Shown: positions 15,914 to 25,569, counted from the stretch's first letter. The stretch is DNA of 41,056 nucleotides from Candidatus Hydrogenedentota bacterium (GCA_016215105.1 JACRLJ010000013.1:5917-46972); one strand, 5' to 3'. Numbers and translations are program-made. Notes: generated from the letters alone by a model not told the origin.

Positions 15914-18100
15914 TCAGCCGCGGCCGGTCTCCGAATGCTGACTCAACAGGCGGAGTCCGTTGAAGATGACGAGGAGGGAAGCGCCCATGTCGGCGGCGAT
16001 TGCCATCCAGAGGGTGGCGTAGCCGAGCAGGGCCAGGGTGATGAATGCGGCTTTGAGGCCGAGCGCAAAGGCGATGTTTTGGCGAATGACGCGGAGCACG
16101 CGGCGGGAGTGCTTGATTAGCCAGGCGAGCTTGCTGAGGTCGTCGGACATGAGGGCGATGTCGGCGGTCTCGATTGCCGCGTCGGAGCCGGCGGCGGCCA
16201 TGGCGATGCCGAGGGTGGCGGTGGCCATGGCGGGCGCATCGTTGACGCCGTCGCCGACCATGGCGACGTGACGGTAATCGCGCATCAATTGTTCAATGGC
16301 GTGGACCTTGTCCTCGGGGAGCAACTCGGCCTGGAAATCGTCCACGCCGGATGCGGCGGCGATGGCGCGTCCGGTGCCTTCGTTGTCGCCGGTGAGCAGA
16401 GTGATTCGTTCGATACCGGCTTTGCGTAGCGCTTGTACGGCCGGGGCGCTGTGCGGGCGGAGTTTGTCGGCGACGCTGATGAGTCCGCACACGTGATTGT
16501 CGTTGCCGATGACAAGGACGGAGTGGCCCGCGTCCTCGAGGGCGAGGGCCTTGTCATGGACTTCCGGCGTTTCTCCGCCCTTTTCGTGCAGGAGGCGGTG
16601 GCTTCCGATCCAGAAGTCGCGTCCGTTGATGAAGGCTTCGGCGCCTTTGCCACGCACGGCTTGGTACATCTCGGCGGCGGTGTAGATGACTCCCGCGGCG
16701 TTGGCCCGGCGCAGGACGGCGCGGGCGAGGGGATGTTCGCTGGGAGCTTCGAGGGCGGCGGCGCGCTCGAGGAGTTCGTGTTCGGTGTGACCGTTGAGTG
16801 GAACGATTTCCTGGACCTCGGGTTGGCCGTGGGTGAGCGTGCCGGTTTTGTCCAACGCGATGGCGCGGAGATGGGCGGCGGCTTCGAGGTACACGCCGCC
16901 TTTAATCAGGACTCCGGCGCGCGCGGCGGCGGTGAGTCCGGCGACGATGCTAACGGGGGTGGAAATGACGAGCGCGCAGGGACACGCGATGACGAGGATC
17001 ACGAGGCCTTCGTAGAACCAAGTTTTCCATGCCGCGTGAACCAAGAGCGGCGGCGCGAAGGCGGTCAGCAGCGCGAGCGCCATCATCGCGGGGGTGTAGT
17101 AGCGGGCAAATCGCTCCACCCATTGCTCGCTCGGAGCGCGTTTGGATTGGGCCTCCTCGACGCGGCGGATGAGCCGGGCGAGCGTGGTGTCGGCGGCGGG
17201 TTTGGTGACGGTGAACTCGAATGCGCCTTCGTTGTTGATGGTGCCCGCGAATACTTCGGCGCCGAGGGCTTTTTCGATGGGCTGGGATTCGCCGGTGATG
17301 GAGGCCTGGTTGATCGAGGTCGCGCCTTTGCTGAGTACGCCGTCGAGCGGGACGCGTTCGCCGGGGCGGACCAGCACGGTGACGCCGACGGGGACGTCTT
17401 CGACGGGCTTCTCTTCGATGTCGCCGTCGTGGGGGCAGCGGTAGCGGGCCATGGCGGGGGCGAGGTCCATCAGCGCACGAATGGCGTTGCGCGCGCGGCC
17501 CACGCTCCAGGACTCGAGCAGGAGCGCCACGGCGAATAGAAACGCGACGGTGGCCGCCTCGAACCATTGGTTAATGGCGAGCGCGCCGATGACGGCGACG
17601 GTCATAAGCAGGTTCATGTCGGGGAGCAGGCGGCGCGCGGAGTAGGCGGCCTTGGGGGCGATGAACCAGCCGCCGGAAACCATCGCGGCGAGGTAGCAGA
17701 CGGCGCTGAACCAGGGGAGGTCGTGGCCGGGTTCGTCGGCGCCGGCGAACGCGTGAAGGAAGCCGTGAGCGGAGGCGTGGACGAGGTATCCGGCGGCGAG
17801 CGTGGCGCCGGAGATGGCGCAGACGCCTGCGCGGGCGTTGCGAGTCCAGATGGATTGCTTGACCGTGGCGGCGGCGACGTGTGTGTCCCACGGGACGGCC
17901 TGCATGCCGGTTCGAGCGACGGCGCTGCAAATCGCGTCGGCGCTGCATCCGGGGGCGCCCGAAGTGACGATGAGCTTGCCGTTGAGGAGGTCGAACGCAA
18001 GGTTCTCGTCGCCGCCGGCCAGAGGCCCGACTTCGCGCTTGAGGATCGCGATTTCCTCGGCGCAGTCGAGGCCGCGTACTTTGAAGGATAGCGTGGTCAT
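15914..18100 (-). CDS. Heavy-metal P1B-type ATPase (Zn/Cd/Pb exporter type)
   Basis: A 728-residue P1B-type ATPase that pumps soft or divalent metal ions out of the cytoplasm. An N-terminal HMA-like domain carries GLDCAEE (residues 9-15) instead of the common GMxCxxC, leaving one Cys plus acidic residues, as in many Zn/Cd pumps. About eight membrane helices follow. The TGES loop is near 268, the metal site ACPCALVIS near 372, the phosphorylated Asp in DKTGTLTHG near 415, the HP locus in SEHPLA, and the hinge GDGVNDAP near 614. The CPC motif and acidic HMA site favour Zn/Cd/Pb over Cu. No metal-responsive regulator lies beside it. Confidence 0.92.
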   Translation of the reverse strand: MTTLSFKVRGLDCAEEIAILKREVGPLAGGDENLAFDLLNGKLIVTSGAPGCSADAICSAVARTGMQAVPWDTHVAAATVKQSIWTRNARAGVCAISGATLAAGYLVHASAHGFLHAFAGADEPGHDLPWFSAVCYLAAMVSGGWFIAPKAAYSARRLLPDMNLLMTVAVIGALAINQWFEAATVAFLFAVALLLESWSVGRARNAIRALMDLAPAMARYRCPHDGDIEEKPVEDVPVGVTVLVRPGERVPLDGVLSKGATSINQASITGESQPIEKALGAEVFAGTINNEGAFEFTVTKPAADTTLARLIRRVEEAQSKRAPSEQWVERFARYYTPAMMALALLTAFAPPLLVHAAWKTWFYEGLVILVIACPCALVISTPVSIVAGLTAAARAGVLIKGGVYLEAAAHLRAIALDKTGTLTHGQPEVQEIVPLNGHTEHELLERAAALEAPSEHPLARAVLRRANAAGVIYTAAEMYQAVRGKGAEAFINGRDFWIGSHRLLHEKGGETPEVHDKALALEDAGHSVLVIGNDNHVCGLISVADKLRPHSAPAVQALRKAGIERITLLTGDNEGTGRAIAAASGVDDFQAELLPEDKVHAIEQLMRDYRHVAMVGDGVNDAPAMATATLGIAMAAAGSDAAIETADIALMSDDLSKLAWLIKHSRRVLRVIRQNIAFALGLKAAFITLALLGYATLWMAIAADMGASLLVIFNGLRLLSQHSETGRG

Positions 18101-18391
18101 GTTGTCCTGCCGAACATGGGGTTAGTGTACACGGTCTGGGGCACACGACACGAGTCTGAAACTGCGAATGGCGCGGGCCATACTCGGTTAGAACGATGGA
18201 GGGGATCTATCGACAGATTTCATAGCGCGGCGTGGCCGCAACCAAAACGGAGAACCGCGAACTAAGATAGGGGAAAAAAGAGCGATCCACAGATGCAACA
18301 AGTTTTCGAAGGTTGAAGAAAGGAAAATCGCGGTTCTGAACGTGAGTAGGACAGATTGAAGAGAATTCTCGTGACGCGGCGTACGCCCTGG

Positions 18392-18740
18392 CTAATCTTC
18401 GTCTGGAACGAATTCAATGTTCTTGCCGCAGTGGGGGCACAGGCGCGACCTTTGAAGGGCTTTGCGTTGTTTGGCCAAGCATATCTCTTCCATAAAGCCG
18501 GAGCTGATGATCCCTGTGGGAAGGGCGAACATGCCTATCCCGAGAAACGCGAGGCAGGCGGCCATAATCTTTCCAGCGGCGGTTATTGGGAAGACGTCAC
18601 CGTACCCGACGGTGGTGAGGGTGACAACGGCCCACCACATCGAGGCGGGGATGCTCGAGAACTTATCCGGCTGCGCGTCGTGTTCGGCGACAAAAATGAC
18701 GATTGCGGCAACCAGGACCAGAAGCGCGGCACGGGGCGGA
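18392..18740 (-). pseudogene. Truncated voltage-gated-type K+ channel (pore module only)
   Basis: The minus strand encodes the C-terminal pore half of a Kv-type channel: outer helix (ALLVLVAAIVIFVAEHDAQP), pore helix and selectivity filter TLTTVGYGDVFPIT, inner helix (LAFLGIGMFALPTGIISSGF), and a CPHCGK tail motif. Homologues have four more helices (S1-S4) upstream. Here the sequence before about 18740 changes to low-quality frame overlapping the divergent MFS gene, and no credible start codon with a ribosome site is present near the break. It therefore looks like a 5'-deleted remnant. A functional two-helix KcsA-like channel is possible if translation starts further upstream in the same frame (open to 18946). 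Confidence 0.6.
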
Positions 18741-18829
18741 AGGGATGGGAAAGATTTGTGGTTGATTGAGGGGTGGAGTGCGGTGATAATTGCGGGCTTG
18801 GCGCTGTGCGTGGAGCGCGGCAGGAAGGG

Positions 18830-20014
18830 ATGTTTGTGTCGATACGAGTTCAGTTGTCGTTGTTCTTTGGGGCGGTGATTTGCATGTCGATGGCGACGGG
18901 GGTGCATGATTCGATATTCAACAATTTCCTTTCGGACACGTTTCACATGTCAGCGGAATCGCGGGGGTATTTGGAGTTTCCGAGGGAGACGCCGGGCTTC
19001 TTGACGGTGTTGTTAACGGGGATATTGAGCGCGTTGCCGGTGACTCGGATGGGCGTTACGGGGACGCTGTTGTTTGGGGTGGGAATGATCGGCATCGCGA
19101 CGATGGGCGGGTCGTATTGGCCGATGATGGCGATGATGGTGATCGGGAGCGCCGGAATGCATTTGTTACAGCCGGTGGGGTCTTCGGTGGCGCTGGCGTT
19201 GAGCGATGCAGCAAATCGGGGCCGCCGGATGGGGCAAGCTGGCATGGTCAGCACCGTGGGGACGGTCTTGGGGACCGGGTTGGTGCTGTTGGTGTTGAGC
19301 CGGTTCTCGGCGCAGTACCAGATTGGGTTTGCGTGCGCGGCGGCGTTGGGTGTGGCGGCAGCGGTGATCTATGGCTTTATGCACATCCCGGACTTGCATC
19401 AACCGCGAACGCGCCCGACATTGAAGAAGAAGTTCAGCCTGTATTATTTGCTGGAGTTCTTTTTTGGAGCACGCAAACAGATATTCATTACGTTTGGTCC
19501 GTGGGTGCTGATCAAGGTGTACGGGGTAGACACCGGCCGCATGGCGGGATTGTTGCTTATCGCCGCGTTAATTGGGATAGCGTTTCAGCCGATTCTAGGG
19601 GCGATAATTGATCGTTTTGGTGAGCGGAGCGTGATGATCGCGGATGGGCTCCTGTTAAGCGTGGTATGCATTGGGTATGGGTTTGCGGCCTGGTGGATGG
19701 GTAGCACGGAGCGGGCGTTGCCTATCGCGTGCGGGTGCTACATTGCGGACAACCTCCTGTTCGCACTGGGAAGCGCGCGCGCGGTCTATCTGTCGCGGCT
19801 GACGTCTTCGCACGATGAATTGACGTCGACGTTGGCGATGGGAGTTTCGATCAATCATATTGCTTCGATGACGATTCCCGCGGTGGCCGGTATGATCTGG
19901 TTTCACTTCGGGTACGAGCGGGTGTTTGCGGTGGCGGCATTGCTGGCGTTGGCGCTGGCGGCGCTGGGGACGCGGACACCGTCGAAGTGGCAGCATGATG
20001 CGGCGGGAGTCTAG
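18830..20014 (+). CDS. Major facilitator superfamily transporter
   Basis: A 394-residue protein with about 12 hydrophobic helices, fitting a single MFS transporter. Family features include the N-terminal HDSIFNNFLSDTFHMSAESRG with EFPRETPGF, the loop DRFGERSVMIADG between helices of the second half, and the C-terminal INHIASMTIPAVAG. The start at ATG 18830 is the best choice; the ATG at 18773 would add a poorly conserved hydrophilic tail. Transport substrate is unknown. It is divergent from the truncated K+ channel, and the junction between the two may be a recombination or deletion point. Confidence 0.85.
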   Translation: MFVSIRVQLSLFFGAVICMSMATGVHDSIFNNFLSDTFHMSAESRGYLEFPRETPGFLTVLLTGILSALPVTRMGVTGTLLFGVGMIGIATMGGSYWPMMAMMVIGSAGMHLLQPVGSSVALALSDAANRGRRMGQAGMVSTVGTVLGTGLVLLVLSRFSAQYQIGFACAAALGVAAAVIYGFMHIPDLHQPRTRPTLKKKFSLYYLLEFFFGARKQIFITFGPWVLIKVYGVDTGRMAGLLLIAALIGIAFQPILGAIIDRFGERSVMIADGLLLSVVCIGYGFAAWWMGSTERALPIACGCYIADNLLFALGSARAVYLSRLTSSHDELTSTLAMGVSINHIASMTIPAVAGMIWFHFGYERVFAVAALLALALAALGTRTPSKWQHDAAGV

Positions 20015-20393
20015 GGTCTGGGGTGTGGGGTGTGCTTAGTCGATACTGTTGTCACTCGTGTTACGCATAACGTACCATGGGTTTCAATTGATTCAGTTGG
20101 GGTTGTCTGGCCGCAATGGTGTTTTCAATGAGACGGCCCTTCTTATCCGTAACGGGCGCGCACGTGATTTAGGAATTCGACAAGAAAGCCGGCTTCTTGA
20201 CGCGGCGCCGCCGTAGCCAGGAAGAGATTAGAGATATCGCATTTGAGAACCAGGACTTACGAGCACAGACAAGCGAATGAAAAGAGAACTGGGTAAGACG
20301 ACTCGAGTGTGAACTTCCGCGAAGGAATGAAAGAAATAGGACGGCAAGTAACACCGAACTTGTTGACAAAGAAGCTAACGGGAGAGCCGCCAG
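20015..20393. other. Gene-free intergenic region
   Basis: No supported gene. It contains a decayed copy of repeat family B at about 20173-20215 (AATTCGACAAGAAAGCCGGC then TTCTTGACGCGGCGC) and the leader of the following gene with GGGAG upstream of its ATG. Confidence 0.55.
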
Positions 20394-23366
20394 ATGTTGA
20401 ACTACTTTGTATCGATCTCGTGTCTGTCGCTGCTGCTGATGGTGGTGTGTGGCGAAGCGTCGGCGGCGGAGCCGTCCGTGCCGGAGAACTTGTACCGTGG
20501 CGAGTTGGTGTCGTACCCAGGCCCGTGGAGCTTTCAGCTTGGGAAGTCGCACATCATACTGGTGACGGACGACGAGTTGGAGGCGCTGGCGGACCCGGAC
20601 AAGAAGATCAACATGTCGCTGGGGCATACGCCGAATGAAGTGAGCCTGCGCGAGATCTGCGAGCGTGCGAAGGCGGCGGGGCATCGGACGTTGATCTTTG
20701 CGTTCGACCACTTCTTTGCGCAATACCGGCCGGGTCAAGAGGGCAAGCCGCGGCGGTACACGCCGGACATGGACGAGTACATCCAGCGCATCGCCGCGGT
20801 TGGGAAGTTTGCGCAGGGATACGGTTTGGGGTTGGAGTTGAGCCTCCTGAGTCCGCTGGAGATCGGAAAGGTCTACGAGACGAAGACCGGCGAATCGGGC
20901 ATCTGGATGCATTATCGCAAAGGCTTGCGCGACCCGAAGACAGGGGCATTCAGCGTGCAGCTTTGGCGGCAACAGCGCTGGGCGAACAACAAGGGGCCGA
21001 TCGATGTGGAGGACGCCGGGGTGCGCGTGTTCGCGTTCAAGGAGAAGGGGGTACCCGGCACTGAGTACCGTGAAGTGGCCGCATCGTCGATCGTAGAATT
21101 GACGAAGGGTGTACAAGTCGAGCGGTATCCCAATTTGGTGGCGCACGCGGGTGAGTATCGGGCGGAACGCGTTCGCGTACACGGAACGATAGAGACGAAG
21201 GAGGACGATCTGGACCGCGTGCTTGTGGTTCAGCAGTATCGCACGCCGGAGATGGATTACTTCAGCCCGAAGGCGCTTCCATTTCTTAAGGAGTTGATAG
21301 ACAAGTACGCGGCGGCGGGGGTGAAACTGAACGGGCTGTATTCGGACGAGATGCATATCCAGCAGGACTGGGCGTATTTCGGGCATCATGACAACGGAGA
21401 GTTTGCGCTGCGGTATGTGAGCAAGGGGCTGGCGGATCGATTTGCGGAATTGTATGGGGCCGAATACAAGGACTTCGCGAAGTACATGGTGTACTTTCTT
21501 CACGGGCAGGAGGATACGGCGAGCGACCTGAGCGCGAAAGAGGGCATGATGGAAGTCTTTGGCGCGACGCCGGAAGACACGCGGCGGACGGCGCTGTTTC
21601 GCGCACGCTACTATCATTTGCTGCAGGACGGCGTGGTGGATTTGTTTGTGCAGGCGAAGCATTACGCCGAGCAGAAGATGGGGCACAAGCTCGAGGCGCG
21701 GGCGCACGCGACGTGGGCGGAAAGCCCGACCATTGACAAGTGGAACGTAGGCCGGCAAAGCCATGCGTCCAATCAGTACGAGTACACGTCAAACTTCGTG
21801 TGGTCGGATACGGTTCACCAAGCGGCGTCGGCGTGCTATGACTACTTCAAGTGGGGTGACTTTCTGACCGGCAACGGGAACGACCACGCGGAAGGCGGCT
21901 GGATCGATAGGGATTACTTTGCGCTGGCGTTGGGGTGTTCGACAGGGATACTGAACGAGGTCCCGTATTCGTATGCGGCGCATTGGGGAATGCCGGGTGA
22001 AATAAGCCGGCGGCGGATGTCGCTGGTGAATGTGTATGGGGCCGCGGGCGAGCCGCAGTATGGCATCGTGCAGGACTTGCAGCACCGCGATACGGACGTG
22101 TTGATGCTGTATCCGCTGGATCTTGTGTCGGTCGAAGAGCGGTTCGGGAGTTGGATGACGCAGTATGGTTACGCCAACTACGTGACGCAGGCCAAGCTGC
22201 TGGAACGGGGTGTGGTAAAGGGCGGGGCGATTGAAATGGCGGGGCGCCGGTTTACGACACTGGTGACGACGTTCGAGCCGTTTCCGTCGCGGCGGTTGCT
22301 CGAGCTGATGAAGGCATTCGCGGAGAGTGGCGGCCGGGTCGTGTGGTCGGGTCCTCCGCCGGTGTTGACGTTGGAAGGCGACTCTGCGCTGGACACGTGG
22401 CAGGGTCTGTTCGGGGTTGACTATGAGCCAGGGGCGAGCGAAGGCGTGATTGCTCCGGCGAAGATGGTTTCGTTTGACGGGCCATTTGCGAAAGTGGCGC
22501 CGCAGACCGTGCCGACGGATCTTTTGGTGGATCGTGTGTACCCCGTCACTCCGAAGGAAGGGACGGTGGCGGCCGGCCGCATGAAGGGATGGACTGTCGC
22601 GACGCATCGGGCGGTCCCTGGCGGCGGGAGCCTTACGTTCCTCGGCTACCGTCCCCGGGACGACCAGTCAAAAAGTTTGGGGTATGAGACGCGGAATTGG
22701 TTCGAGGTGTTGGACACGTTGGGGGCCTATCCAGCGTCGGGGAAATTCGCGGGTGTCAACGACAATACGGACTACGTGTCGCGAACGAGCGATTTTCTGA
22801 CGTGCCGCTTTCCGAACGGGGCGGTTGCGGTTGCGCGGCACTTCCGCGAATTGGATGAAGATTGGCCTGGCGGGTTTGCGCGAAAACCGGAAGAGGACAA
22901 GGCCTATCTTGATACCCATCCGCTGCCGTCGGAGTCGCTGGAACTGAAGGATTTTGGTGTCAACGGTCACAGCGTGACGTACACCGGATCGCAAGCGATG
23001 TGTTTTCGCGTATCGGAAGCAGGTGACCTGATCGCGTTTTCGGGGCGTGGATGCAAGGGCGTTGCTGTTGACGGCCGCGAGTTCGTGTTTTCAGACCAGG
23101 AGCTGGGGCAGATCTGCTGGGCTCCAGTACCGGAAGCGCGCCGTGTGGAAAAGGGCGCGGTTGTGCAGCTGATGGTTGGCGGCGCGGGCACGGTTCGTAT
23201 TCCGGCGGCGTCGATACCTGAAGGAGTGGGGCTGGTATCGGAGGGGAGCACCCTGGGCAGCCGGGGCGCTGCGATACCGAGCCGTCGCGAGAACGGCGCC
23301 TTGGTGTTCGAGATCACGCCGGAGATTGCCGGCCGGTGGATCTTTGGCGTGCCTGGGGGCGCGTAG
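20394..23366 (+). CDS. Large secreted glycoside-hydrolase-like protein (GH-A/GH42/GH106-like)
   Basis: A 990-residue exported protein. A signal peptide occupies about residues 1-25 (hydrophobic core SCLSLLLMVVCG, cleavage near ASA-AEP). Residues about 30-560 look like a TIM-barrel glycosidase domain; GVKLNGLYSDEMHIQQDW around residue 315 holds an acidic pair that could be catalytic. Residues about 565-700 (DVLMLYPLDLVSVEERF, then FTTLVTTFEPFPSRRLLELMKAFAESGGRVVWSGPPP) resemble the glutamine-amidotransferase-like domain seen in GH42 and GH106 enzymes. The tail is beta-rich. The family cannot be fixed by eye. GGGAG precedes the ATG. It probably degrades an extracellular or periplasmic glycan. 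Confidence 0.7.
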   Translation: MLNYFVSISCLSLLLMVVCGEASAAEPSVPENLYRGELVSYPGPWSFQLGKSHIILVTDDELEALADPDKKINMSLGHTPNEVSLREICERAKAAGHRTLIFAFDHFFAQYRPGQEGKPRRYTPDMDEYIQRIAAVGKFAQGYGLGLELSLLSPLEIGKVYETKTGESGIWMHYRKGLRDPKTGAFSVQLWRQQRWANNKGPIDVEDAGVRVFAFKEKGVPGTEYREVAASSIVELTKGVQVERYPNLVAHAGEYRAERVRVHGTIETKEDDLDRVLVVQQYRTPEMDYFSPKALPFLKELIDKYAAAGVKLNGLYSDEMHIQQDWAYFGHHDNGEFALRYVSKGLADRFAELYGAEYKDFAKYMVYFLHGQEDTASDLSAKEGMMEVFGATPEDTRRTALFRARYYHLLQDGVVDLFVQAKHYAEQKMGHKLEARAHATWAESPTIDKWNVGRQSHASNQYEYTSNFVWSDTVHQAASACYDYFKWGDFLTGNGNDHAEGGWIDRDYFALALGCSTGILNEVPYSYAAHWGMPGEISRRRMSLVNVYGAAGEPQYGIVQDLQHRDTDVLMLYPLDLVSVEERFGSWMTQYGYANYVTQAKLLERGVVKGGAIEMAGRRFTTLVTTFEPFPSRRLLELMKAFAESGGRVVWSGPPPVLTLEGDSALDTWQGLFGVDYEPGASEGVIAPAKMVSFDGPFAKVAPQTVPTDLLVDRVYPVTPKEGTVAAGRMKGWTVATHRAVPGGGSLTFLGYRPRDDQSKSLGYETRNWFEVLDTLGAYPASGKFAGVNDNTDYVSRTSDFLTCRFPNGAVAVARHFRELDEDWPGGFARKPEEDKAYLDTHPLPSESLELKDFGVNGHSVTYTGSQAMCFRVSEAGDLIAFSGRGCKGVAVDGREFVFSDQELGQICWAPVPEARRVEKGAVVQLMVGGAGTVRIPAASIPEGVGLVSEGSTLGSRGAAIPSRRENGALVFEITPEIAGRWIFGVPGGA

Positions 23367-23390
23367 GGCGGAGGGGATCTGTGTTGGAGG

Positions 23391-23458
23391 AGATCTTAGA
23401 TCTGAGATCTGAGATTTGAGATTTCAGAATTAAGAATTACGAATTAAGAATTACGAAT
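23391..23458. repeat. AT-rich short tandem repeats
   Basis: Tandem 7-mers of the form GAGATCT/GAGATTT are followed by two exact copies of the 14-mer AATTAAGAATTACG. The segment is strikingly AT-rich compared with its surroundings and lies between the glycosidase-like gene and the URO-D gene. Confidence 0.75.
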
Positions 23459-23543
23459 GCTGGGTGGCGGGACGACTTGCAGATTCCGTGGTTTGGACTT
23501 CTTTGAGGGAATGAACGAATATGACTGTTAGACGTATAGCGTC

Positions 23544-24545
23544 ATGAATCATCGTGAACGATTTCATGCATTGATGAATTTTCAGGCGGTGGATCGGCTT
23601 CCGCTTATCGAGTGGGCGACTTGGTGGGACCGGACTATTGCGCGGTGGCACGATGAGGGGCTGCCGGAGGAGCTTACCGACGGCGCGGAGATACGGGCGT
23701 ATTTTGGGCTGGACCCGTACTACCAGATGTGGTTTGGCGCGCGCGGCCCCGGCGCGCCGGCGCCTGCTCACCACGGGGCGGGTATCGTTTCCGATATGGA
23801 TGGGTATCGCGCCATCAAGCAGTACCTTTATCCGGAGCCGGACCTCGTTGTGGATAGGGCGACGCTGGAGCATTGGGCGCGCAGGCAGGCCGAAGGCGAG
23901 GCGGTGATCTGGATCACGATCGAGGGCTTCTTCTGGTATCCCCGCACGTTGCTTGGCATCGCGGAGCATCTTACGGCGTTTTACGAGCAGGCGGAGTTGA
24001 TGCACGTGATGAATGAGGATTTGCTCGCGTACCATCATCGGATTCTCGACGCGGTGTTTCCGATTTGCCGGCCCGATTTCATGACCTTCGCGGAAGACAT
24101 GTCGTATAACCATGGCCCGATGCTTTCGAGCGATTTGTTCCGCCAGTTCATTACGCCCTGCTACCGGCGGATCATCCCGAAGATTACGGAGGCCGGCGTT
24201 ATACCGATCATCGATACGGACGGGGATGTCACCCAACTGGTACCGTGGTTTGCGGAAGCGGGTGTGGACGCGTTCCTGCCGCTGGAGCGGCAGGCTGGGT
24301 GCGATATCTTGGCGCTGAAGCGGCAGTTTCCTGGGGTGCGGCTGATAGGCGCGTATGACAAGATGGTGATGACGCAGGGCGAGGCGGCGATGCGCTCCGA
24401 ATTTGAGCGGTTGCTTCCGGCGATGAGGCAGGGCGGCTTTATTCCTTCGGTGGACCATCAAACGCCTCCCGGCGTGCCGCTGGCCGAATACAGGGTATAT
24501 CTTAGACTGCTTCGCGAGTATTGCGCGCGCGCCGCAACAGGGTAG
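23544..24545 (+). CDS. Uroporphyrinogen decarboxylase-family (URO-D) protein
   Basis: A 333-residue protein of the URO-D/MtaA-like superfamily. The start MNHRERFHALMNFQAVDRLPLIEW is the usual opening of the non-haem members (NxRERFxAxxxxxxxDRxP). Later features are FAEDMSYNHGPMLSSDLFRQFI and PIIDTDGDVTQLVPWFAEAGVDAFLPLE, followed by LIGAYDKMVM and FIPSVDHQTPPGVP. The H-x-C zinc motif of methylcobamide methyltransferases is replaced by DTDGD, so it is probably neither a methyltransferase of the MtaA type nor HemE. Such proteins are common and uncharacterised in Planctomycetes, Lentisphaerae and related groups, often near sugar genes. No good ribosome site precedes the ATG. Confidence 0.85.
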   Translation: MNHRERFHALMNFQAVDRLPLIEWATWWDRTIARWHDEGLPEELTDGAEIRAYFGLDPYYQMWFGARGPGAPAPAHHGAGIVSDMDGYRAIKQYLYPEPDLVVDRATLEHWARRQAEGEAVIWITIEGFFWYPRTLLGIAEHLTAFYEQAELMHVMNEDLLAYHHRILDAVFPICRPDFMTFAEDMSYNHGPMLSSDLFRQFITPCYRRIIPKITEAGVIPIIDTDGDVTQLVPWFAEAGVDAFLPLERQAGCDILALKRQFPGVRLIGAYDKMVMTQGEAAMRSEFERLLPAMRQGGFIPSVDHQTPPGVPLAEYRVYLRLLREYCARAATG

Positions 24546-24645
24546 CCAGCGCCGCTCGCGTCTTGACGCCCCGCTCATTGCCCCGCCATGAAGGCCTGTG
24601 CGAAAATGCCGTGCGTCCAGTGTTCGGCAGCGTACGGGAGCGATC

Positions 24646-25410
24646 ATGTTTCACGAGAAGAAGGTCGTGGTGGTTATGCCGGCGTACAACGCGGCGAAGA
24701 CGATCAAGAAGACCTACGATGAGGTAATGGCTCAGGAGATTGTCGATCTGGTGATCGTCGTTGACGACGCCAGCGACGACGCTACGTCCGAGATCGCCCG
24801 CGCATTGCCGAAGACGCTGTTGCACGTTCACGAAAAGAACAAGGGTTACGGGGGAAACCAGAAGACGTGCTACCGGCTTGCCTGCGAGCAGGGGGGCGAT
24901 ATCGTGATTATGGTTCACCCCGATTATCAGTACACGCCGCTGCTGATTCCGGCAATGGCTTCAATGATCGGCAATGGGTTGTTTCATTGCGTGCTTGGCT
25001 CGCGCATACTTGGAGGGCAGGCGCTCAAGGGGGCGATGCCGTATTGGAAATATGTCTCGAATCGCTTCCTGACGCTATTCGAGAACTTGCTCTTGGGGGC
25101 GAAGTTATCCGAGTATCACACGGGCTATCGGGCTTTCTCGCGATCACTGCTTGACGAGCTGTCTCTGGAGAATAACTCGGACGATTTCATATTCGACAAT
25201 CAAATGTTGGCGCAGATTCATTGGCTTGGCTATACGATTGCGGAGGTGAGTTGTCCCACGAAGTATTTTCCCGAGGCGTCGTCGATCAATTTCCGCCGCA
25301 GCGTGAGGTACGGGTTTGGGTGTCTTTGGACGGGGCTGGTGTTTCGTTTGTCGAAGATGGGGTTGTGTTCGTCGAGGTTGTTCCGGGGCAAGAATGGGGC
25401 TTGTTCGTGA
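24646..25410 (+). CDS. Family 2 glycosyltransferase, dolichol-phosphate-mannose-synthase-like
   Basis: A 254-residue GT2 enzyme similar to polyprenol-phosphate sugar transferases. It has KVVVVMPAYNAAKTI at the N-terminus, the acidic donor motif VIVVDDASDDAT, KGYGGNQKTCYRLA, and MVHPDYQYTP, where most relatives have a DxD-like DADGQ/DPDYQY motif. The later HTGYRAFSRSLL is also characteristic. It lacks C-terminal membrane helices of the flippase-linked type but may attach to the membrane. ATG 24646 is chosen because GGGAG lies five bases before it; an upstream in-frame ATG at 24598 has none. The role is probably to make a lipid-linked sugar for envelope glycans. Confidence 0.85.
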   Translation: MFHEKKVVVVMPAYNAAKTIKKTYDEVMAQEIVDLVIVVDDASDDATSEIARALPKTLLHVHEKNKGYGGNQKTCYRLACEQGGDIVIMVHPDYQYTPLLIPAMASMIGNGLFHCVLGSRILGGQALKGAMPYWKYVSNRFLTLFENLLLGAKLSEYHTGYRAFSRSLLDELSLENNSDDFIFDNQMLAQIHWLGYTIAEVSCPTKYFPEASSINFRRSVRYGFGCLWTGLVFRLSKMGLCSSRLFRGKNGACS

Positions 25411-25466
25411 TTGGTGCGCGGTTGGGCTGGGCGGGCGTTGTGGGTTGAGTTTTTGGCGCTCCGGCT

Positions 25467-25489
25467 GCCTGCGCTCGTCGAGCGCAGGC
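25467..25489. repeat. Short perfect hairpin
   Basis: GCCTGCGCTCG and CGAGCGCAGGC are exact complements around a single T. It lies just after the GT2 gene and could act as its terminator. Confidence 0.55.
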
Positions 25490-25504
25490 GTACTTAGGCG
25501 GATT

Positions 25505-25569
25505 GGACATATAAGACGAATAGGACGTATAGGACAGGCGGGCGGATTTGAGTTTCCGCCCGCCTGTCC
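25505..25569. terminator. Bidirectional terminator next to GGACATATA-type repeats
   Basis: GGACAGGCGGGCGGA (25532-25546) and TCCGCCCGCCTGTCC (25555-25569) form a 15-bp perfect stem with an eight-base loop between the convergent GT2 and pstS genes. It is directly preceded by near-tandem GGACATATAA / GGACGTATA units (25505-25531). Confidence 0.75.

Noticed and set aside
16433-17539. 368-codon plus-strand frame antisense to the P-type ATPase
   Set aside because: Gly/Asp/Glu-rich shadow frame; the ATPase motifs on the other strand are unambiguous.
20169-21764. 531-codon minus-strand frame antisense to the glycosidase-like gene
   Set aside because: Arg/His/Leu-rich shadow of the real gene; the plus strand has a signal peptide, ribosome site and domain-like features.
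23521-23543. GACTGTTAGACG/TATAGCGTC considered as an operator before the URO-D gene
   Set aside because: The symmetry is weak and short; no supporting second copy.
25505-25534. GGACATATA-type repeats considered as a CRISPR fragment
   Set aside because: Units are about 9-10 bases, imperfect and without spacers; no CRISPR array or cas gene is seen in the window.
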